Shown: positions 58,231-64,000 of the stretch, in pieces
How positions within the stretch are numbered: position 1 is the stretch's first letter
How the letters are laid out: each line of letters starts with the position of its first letter
NCBI RefSeq assembly: GCF_025847205.1
Contig: NZ_JAOYTH010000001.1
Coordinates: 248,001-312,000 of the forward strand
DNA from: Pararhizobium sp. YC-54
GTDB taxonomy: Bacteria > Pseudomonadota > Alphaproteobacteria > Rhizobiales > Rhizobiaceae
Length of the DNA stretch: 64,000 nt
Reading direction: 5' to 3'
The notes under the pieces: model-generated
Seen by the model: only the letters and a program-made list of their open reading frames with translations
Databases searched by the model: none
What the model was told of the DNA's origin: nothing
Program-made: the position numbers and the translations under genes

Positions 58231-59037
58231 ATGACAACATTTCATGTAATGGCAGGATCCGGCACCGAAATTGCACATCCGGAAATTCGCAGGATCGGCG
58301 TCGCCGACGTCTTCGATGCGCTGCGTCTCGGCTGGCAGGATTTCAACGCCAAGCCGTCTCATTATGTCTTTCTCTGCTTGATCTATCCCATTGCCGGCGT
58401 CGTCCTCGCCACCTGGAGTTCGGGCGTCAACATGCTGCCACTGCTTTACCCGTTGGCATCCGGTTTCGCCTTGCTCGGACCGGTCGCGGCCATCGGCCTC
58501 TACGAAATCAGCCGGCGCAGGGAAATCGGCATGGACACGTCCTGGCGGCATGCCTTCGATGTCCGCCGCTCCCCGGCACTGCCGTCGATCCTCGCTTTGG
58601 CCTTCATGCTGCTCGTTCTCTTCGTCGTCTGGCTGCTTGTGGCGCAGTCGCTTTACACGCAGCTATTCGGCGATGTGCCAGCCGCATCGCTCTCGGCTCT
58701 GTACCAGCAGGTGATCGGAACCGAACAGGGATGGAACCTGATCCTGGTCGGCAATGCCGTCGGCTTCGTCTTCGCGGTCATTGTGCTCGCCACCGTGGTC
58801 GTGTCGTTTCCGCTGCTGCTGGACAGGGATGTCGGCGCCGTTGCCGCCGTCGAGACGTCGGTGCGTGCGACGCTCGCCAATCCGGTTCCGGTTGCCGTGT
58901 GGGGTCTGATCGTCGCTGCCGGCCTGGTGATCGGCTCGATCCCGGTTTTCGTCGGTCTCGCAGTCATCATGCCAATCCTTGGGCATGCGACCTGGCATCT
59001 CTACCGCAAGCTGGTTGTCGCGCCGGAAGCCAAATAG
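58231..59037 (+). CDS. DUF2189 integral membrane protein
   Basis: A 268-residue membrane protein with about six hydrophobic segments. The signature region RRIGVADVFDALRLGWQDF and SHYVFLCLIYPIAGVVL identify DUF2189. Function unknown. GGAGGAG (58216-58222) precedes the ATG at 58231. A completely overlapping open frame in another phase (from 58206) is a shadow. Confidence 0.88.
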   Translation: MTTFHVMAGSGTEIAHPEIRRIGVADVFDALRLGWQDFNAKPSHYVFLCLIYPIAGVVLATWSSGVNMLPLLYPLASGFALLGPVAAIGLYEISRRREIGMDTSWRHAFDVRRSPALPSILALAFMLLVLFVVWLLVAQSLYTQLFGDVPAASLSALYQQVIGTEQGWNLILVGNAVGFVFAVIVLATVVVSFPLLLDRDVGAVAAVETSVRATLANPVPVAVWGLIVAAGLVIGSIPVFVGLAVIMPILGHATWHLYRKLVVAPEAK

Positions 59038-59115
59038 CAACGGCAGAAATCGGGAATGCCTAAAAGTGCCGCCTTATGGGGCGGCACTGGCGTGGCATGG
59101 CCGTACAGGTCTGTG

Positions 59116-59154
59116 GGCGACCTATGCGCGTCATCAATGACGTGCGGCGACCTA
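59116..59154. repeat. Partial RIME-like repeat (palindrome 2 core), copy E, at the PilZ stop codon
   Basis: The core CGTCAT-CA-ATGACG (59129-59142) is flanked by the direct repeat GGCGACCTA (59116-59124 and 59146-59154). Its last three bases are the stop codon of the PilZ gene (TAG on the minus strand). Confidence 0.6.
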
Positions 59155-59565
59155 GCGGAAGTATTTGTAATAGGAAGAGATTTGTGCAGCCGTATTGGAC
59201 GACGCATCAAGACGGATACCGATCCTGTCGCCGCGGTACCATTGCACGACACCGGTGAGATGGCCGAACTCGTTGCTCTGGATCGAGACCTCCTGGCCGG
59301 TCTTCGCATTGATATCGAAATAAAGCTGGAAGCAGATCCCGGCCTCTGACAGGTCCTTGACGATGCCCCGGCTTGAGCCACCCTTGCAGGTCACCTCACC
59401 GGTGAATTTCGTTGTCGTGCGTATCGCCTTGCGTTCGATCGTCTGCTGGTACGGCATGGTCCACCCAACTCCTGCTTTCATCTCTCCATAGTTTGCCATC
59501 GAGGAGCTGGCAAAAGACTTGAGAAATTCGTTCGCATTCGAACCAACTGGGTCGAAATCGAACAC
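59152..59565 (-). CDS. PilZ domain protein (c-di-GMP receptor)
   Basis: A 137-residue protein with a PilZ fold: the RxxxR at residues 45-49 (RKAIR) and the DLSEAG motif at 71-76 are the c-di-GMP-contacting elements. Start uncertain: GTG 59565 opens the frame, but ATGs at 59499, 59481 and 59457 are possible; the last would begin just before the RxxxR. The first 35 residues look variable. A c-di-GMP synthase/phosphodiesterase is encoded 2 kb away. Confidence 0.82.
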   Translation of the reverse strand: MFDFDPVGSNANEFLKSFASSSMANYGEMKAGVGWTMPYQQTIERKAIRTTTKFTGEVTCKGGSSRGIVKDLSEAGICFQLYFDINAKTGQEVSIQSNEFGHLTGVVQWYRGDRIGIRLDASSNTAAQISSYYKYFR

Positions 59566-59582
59566 AAAATGGGGGAGGCACG

Positions 59583-59611
59583 AAAAAGCGGGGGGCCATC
59601 AGGCTCCCCGC
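59583..59611 (-). terminator. Intrinsic terminator after purB
   Basis: GCGGGGGGCC (59588-59597) and GGCTCCCCGC (59602-59611) form a 10-bp stem with one mismatch and a 4-nt loop; the A-run at 59583-59587 is the U-tract on the minus strand. It sits between purB and the PilZ gene. Confidence 0.8.
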
Positions 59612-59620
59612 ATAGTTTGA

Positions 59621-60922
59621 TCAGCCGAATACGCGGCGGAAGATCGTGTCGACATGCTTGGTGTGATAGCCAAGGTCGAATTTCTCGCGGATTTCCGCTT
59701 CCGGGAGTGCTGCGCGCACTTCCGCGTCAGCCAGCAATTCCTCGAGGAAATCGGCGCCTTTTTCCCAGACCTTCATGGCATTGCGCTGTACGAGGCGGTA
59801 GCTGTCCTCCCGTGACACGCCAGCCTGAGTGAGGGCCAGAAGCACGCGCTGGCTCATCACCAGACCACGGAACTTGTTCATGTTCTTCAGCATGTTTTCC
59901 GGGTAGATCACCAGCTTCTCGACGACGCCTGCCAGACGGTTGAGGGCAAAGTCGAGGGTGATCGTCGTATCCGGGCCGATGGCGCGCTCGACGCTGGAAT
60001 GGCTGATGTCGCGCTCGTGCCAGAGGGCGACATTCTCCAGCGCAGGCACCACGGACATGCGCACCAGACGGGCAAGACCGGTCAGGTTTTCGGTCAGGAC
60101 CGGATTGCGCTTGTGCGGCATGGCCGACGAGCCCTTCTGGCCGGGCGAGAAGAATTCTTCCGCTTCCAGAACCTCGGTGCGCTGCATGTGGCGGATTTCG
60201 ATGGCAACGTTCTCGATCGACGAGGCAATGACGCCGAGCGTTGCAAAGAACATCGCATGACGGTCGCGCGGGATGACCTGCGTGGAGATCGGTTCAGCAG
60301 CGAGGCCCAGCTTTTCGCAGACATATTCCTCGACGCGTGGGTCGATATTGGCAAAGGTTCCGACGGCGCCTGAGATTGCGCCGGTGGCGATTTCTGCGCG
60401 CGCAGCGATGAGACGGTCGCGGTTGCGGCTCATTTCGGCATAGAAACGGGCAAAGGTCAGGCCCATCGTGGTCGGCTCGGCATGAATGCCATGGCTGCGA
60501 CCGATGCGGACCGTATCCTTGTGTTCGAAGGCACGGGTCTTCAGCGCGCTCAGCACGCGGTCCATGTCGGCAAGCAGCAGGTCGGCGGCGCGCACCAGCT
60601 GGATGTTCAGCGTCGTGTCGAGCACGTCGGACGAGGTCATGCCCTGGTGGACGAACCGGCTGTCGGGGCCGATGAATTCGGCCAGATGCGTCAGGAAGGC
60701 GATGACGTCATGCTTGGTGACGGCTTCGATCTCATCGATACGCGCAACGTCGAAGGTGGCAGCCCCACCCTTTTCCCAAATGGTCTTTGCGGCTTCCTTT
60801 GGGATGACGCCGAGCTCGGCCAACGCGTCGCAGGCATAGGCCTCGATTTCGAACCAGATGCGGAATTTGGTTTCCGGCGACCAGATGGCCACCATTTCCG
60901 GCCGGGAGTAACGGGGGATCAT
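59621..60922 (-). CDS. purB: Adenylosuccinate lyase
   Basis: A 433-residue fumarase/aspartase-superfamily enzyme acting twice in purine synthesis (SAICAR and adenylosuccinate cleavage). Signature GSSAMPHKRNPVLTENL and the N-terminal RYSRPEMVAIWSPETKFRIW are present, with HDVIAFLTHLAE and the catalytic TSSDVLDT block. Monocistronic, with its own terminator. Confidence 0.97.
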   Translation of the reverse strand: MIPRYSRPEMVAIWSPETKFRIWFEIEAYACDALAELGVIPKEAAKTIWEKGGAATFDVARIDEIEAVTKHDVIAFLTHLAEFIGPDSRFVHQGMTSSDVLDTTLNIQLVRAADLLLADMDRVLSALKTRAFEHKDTVRIGRSHGIHAEPTTMGLTFARFYAEMSRNRDRLIAARAEIATGAISGAVGTFANIDPRVEEYVCEKLGLAAEPISTQVIPRDRHAMFFATLGVIASSIENVAIEIRHMQRTEVLEAEEFFSPGQKGSSAMPHKRNPVLTENLTGLARLVRMSVVPALENVALWHERDISHSSVERAIGPDTTITLDFALNRLAGVVEKLVIYPENMLKNMNKFRGLVMSQRVLLALTQAGVSREDSYRLVQRNAMKVWEKGADFLEELLADAEVRAALPEAEIREKFDLGYHTKHVDTIFRRVFG

Positions 60923-60999
60923 GGGCTTTCAGCTTTCGTCACGGTGGGAGTTGGGTGAGCCTCTAGCAAAGATAGGCGGTAATCTCAACGGCGCTGTTT

Positions 61000-61030
61000 A
61001 TACCAAGTCTCTATCATCGAGACTTGGTAT
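61000..61030 (-). terminator. Palindrome at the end of the rpe operon
   Basis: ATACCAAGTCTC (61000-61011) and GAGACTTGGTAT (61019-61030) form a perfect 12-bp stem with a 7-nt loop that overlaps the stop codon of the membrane-protein gene. No clear U-tract follows on the minus strand, so it is only terminator-like. Confidence 0.55.
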
Positions 61031-61571
61031 TCGGCATCCGGCAGGTGAGCCACAGGCTCGCCAGAGCGAGAGCGGCAAATCCAAACGGCAGATAAAGGCG
61101 GATGCCCATCACGACGAACTGATAGATGGCGCTGACCGAGGTGAAGCTGAACTGGTAGACCCAGATGCGGGTGCCGAATGGCGCATGCCAGCGCGTGTAG
61201 AAAACACGGTATTCGAGGGCGAAAAGGAAAGCCGTCGCAGCGATCGTGCAGACGGTCAGGCACAGAAAGAATGCCGCAAAACCTGTCTCCCTGCCGCGTC
61301 CGATCGCACCGAAACGGCCAAGCAACAGCGCGCATGGCCAGGAAACCACGCCACCGCAGAAGAACAGGACGAGAATGCTGCGCAGATGGTAGGTCTCGGC
61401 GCCGTTGCGCAGATAGAGCGCCGCGAGTGCAGAGATGGCCATCATCACACCCCACAAGGGTGCACCAAGCAGAATTTCCCGCAGGCTCGGCAGAGCCGCA
61501 CACAGCCGTCGCACCGCCTTTTGCGTCAGACCCGGCGGCTCGTTTGTCCCGGCATGGTCAGGGCCGCTCAT
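61014..61571 (-). CDS. Four-helix membrane protein of unknown function
   Basis: A 185-residue protein with about four transmembrane segments (ILLGAPLWGVMMAISALAAL; ILVLFFCGGVVSWPCALLL; FFLCLTVCTIAATAFLFAL; LPFGFAALALASLWL). It starts with the ATG at 61571 ([13 protein letters not shown]), overlapping the stop of the DUF2259 gene in ATGA. Third gene of the rpe operon; no family function known to me. Confidence 0.8.
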   Translation of the reverse strand: MSGPDHAGTNEPPGLTQKAVRRLCAALPSLREILLGAPLWGVMMAISALAALYLRNGAETYHLRSILVLFFCGGVVSWPCALLLGRFGAIGRGRETGFAAFFLCLTVCTIAATAFLFALEYRVFYTRWHAPFGTRIWVYQFSFTSVSAIYQFVVMGIRLYLPFGFAALALASLWLTCRMPNTKSR

Positions 61572-62305
61572 GGCATCGCAGGGGCCGGAACGGCGATCCA
61601 GCGGCCGTCGCGGCCTTCGAAACCGAAACTCAATACCTGGACGAGGGCCACATGCACCGGCTGGCCCTCTACCGGGTGATACACCATGGCACCGCCGATA
61701 CGATAGCCGGTCGGGCATTTGCGGCTATCGGGAATGGTCGTGTCCGCGTGAAGCACACGATCCGACGCTTTTCCGTCTTCGGTTTGAAATGCCAGGCGAA
61801 ACCCGGTCGACTGGGGCGTGACATCCTTGCATTGCGCGGAGGGCGCAAGGGGGAACTCATCGAGCGCCAGCGTGAAATCTCCACCGACCGACGGTTCAAC
61901 GGCATATTGCCGGTATGTCAGGCGATGGGCGGCGCTTTCCGTTTCCGTGACCGGATTGAAGGCCGCCATCAGGCCGGGGTTTGCGCCAAGATCGAATTTC
62001 CGCACAAGCGGTGCGGCTTTTGCCGCCGTTTGTGCCCGCACCTCAGCGAGGCTCATATTTTCTTCATCGATGCGCAGCCGGATCGGCGTGCCGGGCAAGA
62101 ACGCATCCTTGCGGGTATCGATGAAGAAGATGTTCGAGTAAGGAAAGCCGGAGCCGTCCTGAACGCCGTATTCCTCGAAGGCGAAAACGCCGCCATCTGC
62201 CGAAAAGCCGATAGGCTGGAAGGACGCGATGTCACCGGCGCTGGCTGCATGGGCGAAAAGCGCCGAAGCCAGCAGGCCAGCCGCAAACCCGCCCAAAAAT
62301 CTCAC
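61568..62305 (-). CDS. DUF2259 secreted protein
   Basis: A 245-residue exported protein with signal peptide ([20 protein letters not shown], cleavage near residue 23). The mature start [33 protein letters not shown] is characteristic of DUF2259, predicted periplasmic proteins of unknown role. It overlaps rpe and the following gene by ATGA on both sides, so the three are translationally coupled. Confidence 0.88.
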   Translation of the reverse strand: MRFLGGFAAGLLASALFAHAASAGDIASFQPIGFSADGGVFAFEEYGVQDGSGFPYSNIFFIDTRKDAFLPGTPIRLRIDEENMSLAEVRAQTAAKAAPLVRKFDLGANPGLMAAFNPVTETESAAHRLTYRQYAVEPSVGGDFTLALDEFPLAPSAQCKDVTPQSTGFRLAFQTEDGKASDRVLHADTTIPDSRKCPTGYRIGGAMVYHPVEGQPVHVALVQVLSFGFEGRDGRWIAVPAPAMP

Positions 62306-62979
62306 CTGCGGCCTCCTTCAGCGTTGCTGCGCAGAGTGTCGATGGTTTTGCGATAGGCGTCAACATGGCCGCCGCTGAAGATCGCCGAGCCCGCGACGAA
62401 GACATTGGCGCCGGCCGAGGCCGGAAGGGCGATCGTATCCAGCGCAATGCCGCCGTCCACCTGGAGGTCGATCGGCCGGTCACCGATCATCGCCCTGATA
62501 CGGCGGATCTTCTCTTCCATCGCGGGGATGAATTTCTGGCCGCCAAAACCGGGATTGACGGTCATCACCAGAACGAGGTCGATCTTGTCGAGCAGATAGT
62601 CGAGAACGCTTTCGGGCGTTGCCGGATTGATCGAGACGCCGGCCTTCTTGCCGAGCGCCTTGATCGCCTGCACCGAACGGTCGAGATGGGGACCTGCTTC
62701 CGCATGCACGGTGATGCTGTCGCAGCCGGCTTTCGCAAAGGCTTCGAGATAGGGGTCGGCCGGCGCGATCATCAGATGGCAGTCGAAATAGGCCTTCGTA
62801 TGCGGACGCAGCGACTTGATCACATCGGGGCCGAACGAGATGTTCGGGACGAAATGGCCGTCCATGATGTCGAGGTGGATCCAGTCGGCACCGGCGGCAA
62901 CGACGTCGCGCACTTCCTGTCCGAGGTTGGCATAATCGGCGGCGAGGATTGAAGGGGCGATGCGGATAGGCAGGGGCAT
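62302..62979 (-). CDS. rpe: Ribulose-phosphate 3-epimerase
   Basis: A 225-residue TIM-barrel enzyme interconverting ribulose 5-phosphate and xylulose 5-phosphate. Motifs: [52 protein letters not shown] and QVDGGI. I start at the ATG at 62979 ([10 protein letters not shown]); the frame is open 38 codons upstream without protein character. First gene of the three-gene operon. Confidence 0.96.
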   Translation of the reverse strand: MPLPIRIAPSILAADYANLGQEVRDVVAAGADWIHLDIMDGHFVPNISFGPDVIKSLRPHTKAYFDCHLMIAPADPYLEAFAKAGCDSITVHAEAGPHLDRSVQAIKALGKKAGVSINPATPESVLDYLLDKIDLVLVMTVNPGFGGQKFIPAMEEKIRRIRAMIGDRPIDLQVDGGIALDTIALPASAGANVFVAGSAIFSGGHVDAYRKTIDTLRSNAEGGRR

Positions 62980-63074
62980 GATGTGGGGCTCCAACTGTTT
63001 TGCGGCCAATAGCACCGCTTTTCGCAGCAAACAACACATGTCGCCACATCGCCGCTGTCGCCACCGTAGAATGA

Positions 63075-64000
63075 CTATCCTTTCGGTGCCCAAACCGGAA
63101 GAGGATCGTTTTCCGCCGGCGTCGCATCATGGACGCCGCGAGCAATTGCGCGGGCCATTGTGGATGCCGCTGCAGCGCCAAGATCGATGAAATCCTCGAC
63201 GGATATGGTTTTCTTGGCCGTTCCGGTCGCAAGCGCAAAAACCAGATCGCCGTCGAGCGGCGTATGGGAGGGCCAGAGCGCCCGCGAAAAGCCGTCATGG
63301 GCGGCGATTGCCAGACGTTTTGCCTCGGCTTTTGTCAGCACTGCATCGGTGGCGATGACGGCGATCGTGGTGTTTTGCGCTTGGCTTTGCCTGCCGCGGA
63401 ACTTGATCCTGAGATCGCGCGCGTCCTTCGGGAACGGATGCGGCATGCCGAGGCCGCCGAATTCTGCTTTCTCTTCGAACGGCGCCGACCAGAAATGCCT
63501 GGTGTCGCCGATGGTTGCCGAGCCGAGCGCGTTGACCGCGACCAGTGCGCCGACGGTGATGCCGTTGTCGAGGATGGTCGAGGCGGTGCCGAGCCCGCCC
63601 TTGAACGTGGCCGTCAGGGCGCCGGTGCCGGCTCCTGCTGTGCCCGTCGAAAATTCCAGCGCCGCTGCCTGCACGGCCGCATAGCCAAGTTCGCGATAGG
63701 GCGGGTAGAGCCCCCAATCCTTGTCGCCGCCATTGATCAGATCGAAAAGGATGGCTGCCGGAACGATCGGGATACGCAGATTGCCGACCGGAAAACCGCG
63801 CCCCATCTGGCGCAGGGCGGCCTGGGCACCGGATGCGGCATCCAGCCCGAAGGCCGAACCGCCCGACAGAACAATGGCGTCAACGGTCTGCACCGTATTG
63901 TGCGGCTCGAGCAGATCGGTTTCCCGCGTTCCGGGAGCGCCGCCGAGCACCTGTACGGCGGCGACGGCCGGTTGATCGCAGACGACGACGGAAACGCCGG
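63075..64000 (-). CDS. P1-family (S58, DmpA-like) peptidase, N-terminus cut by window edge
   Basis: The frame runs from the stop at 63075 to the right edge without a stop, so the N-terminus is outside; the visible N-terminal part reads [20 protein letters not shown]. Family blocks: [39 protein letters not shown] and, near the self-processing site, [13 protein letters not shown]1 peptidases are N-terminal nucleophile aminopeptidases/amidases that cleave themselves into two chains. Role in rhizobia not known. About 308 residues are visible. Confidence 0.88.
   Translation of the reverse strand, partial: GVSVVVCDQPAVAAVQVLGGAPGTRETDLLEPHNTVQTVDAIVLSGGSAFGLDAASGAQAALRQMGRGFPVGNLRIPIVPAAILFDLINGGDKDWGLYPPYRELGYAAVQAAALEFSTGTAGAGTGALTATFKGGLGTASTILDNGITVGALVAVNALGSATIGDTRHFWSAPFEEKAEFGGLGMPHPFPKDARDLRIKFRGRQSQAQNTTIAVIATDAVLTKAEAKRLAIAAHDGFSRALWPSHTPLDGDLVFALATGTAKKTISVEDFIDLGAAAASTMARAIARGVHDATPAENDPLPVWAPKG

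Noticed and set aside
58206..59063. A 285-codon frame overlapping the DUF2189 gene in another phase
   Set aside because: Arg-rich and low in hydrophobic residues, while the real frame shows DUF2189 motifs and transmembrane helices.

Overview
The window is a 64-kb stretch of the main chromosome of an alphaproteobacterium of the order Rhizobiales (Rhizobium/Agrobacterium/Ensifer group). This is inferred from the rhizobial genes and gene order (cckA, recA-alaS, icd, trmJ-murI, rpsD, glsA, purL, purQSC, purB), the roughly 60% GC with strong GC3 bias, the alphaproteobacterial LexA-type box before recA, the F1-ATPase zeta (DUF1476) gene, the single-cysteine DksA and a family of RIME-like intergenic repeats. 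It is mostly core genome. I see no rRNA, tRNA, CRISPR array, prophage or insertion sequence. Both outermost genes are cut by the window edges.

Layout. 1-5.7 kb: N-terminus of a membrane-anchored protein, an HPt protein, a 2Fe-2S ferredoxin, a DUF922 putative Zn-protease, the folP-folB-folK folate operon and a secreted protein. 5.9-12.5 kb: a cytochrome b561 / Tat molybdopterin oxidoreductase pair, then a gluconokinase-TRAP transporter operon facing a LacI-family regulator, with a perfect 20-bp palindromic operator between them. 12.6-25.6 kb: YcjF/YcjX stress proteins, SixA phosphatase, dksA, a FliO-like protein, cckA, ddl, psuK-psuG and recA. 25.8-38.5 kb: alaS, an AraC/GyrI-like regulator, a mannosylfructose (or sucrose) phosphate synthase/phosphatase pair, icd, a ribbon-helix-helix protein, a DJ-1 protein, a frameshifted fragment of trmJ, a secreted protein, trmJ-murI and a HerA-like ATPase. 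38.5-46.4 kb: a VapBC-type toxin-antitoxin pair, rpsD with a structured leader, glsA, ttcA plus an inositol-monophosphatase-family gene, two tandem Bcr/CflA transporters and grxD. 46.5-64 kb: bolA, purL, a MocR-type regulator facing a DUF1127 gene, a frameshifted arsC, a lipoprotein, purQ-(coiled coil)-purS-purC, the zeta subunit, a PAS-GGDEF-EAL protein, a serine hydrolase, a DUF2189 membrane protein, a PilZ protein, purB, an rpe operon and a P1-family peptidase.

Functional themes: purine synthesis (purB, C, S, Q, L), folate synthesis, monothiol-glutaredoxin/BolA Fe-S homeostasis, cell-cycle and second-messenger signalling (CckA, HPt, DksA, GGDEF/EAL, PilZ), catabolic operons (sugar acid, pseudouridine) and osmolyte synthesis.

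The least ordinary observations are: (i) three full and two partial copies of a two-palindrome mosaic repeat, one inside the psuK-psuG operon and one touching a stop codon; (ii) a decayed, frameshifted duplicate of the trmJ 5' end about 0.75 kb upstream of intact trmJ; (iii) a one-base frameshift that replaces the normal C-terminus of an ArsC-family gene; (iv) a multi-hairpin rpsD leader ending in a GCAA-tetraloop stem just before the Shine-Dalgarno; (v) the gluconokinase/LacI operator. I did not find a convincing wholly new multi-gene system.
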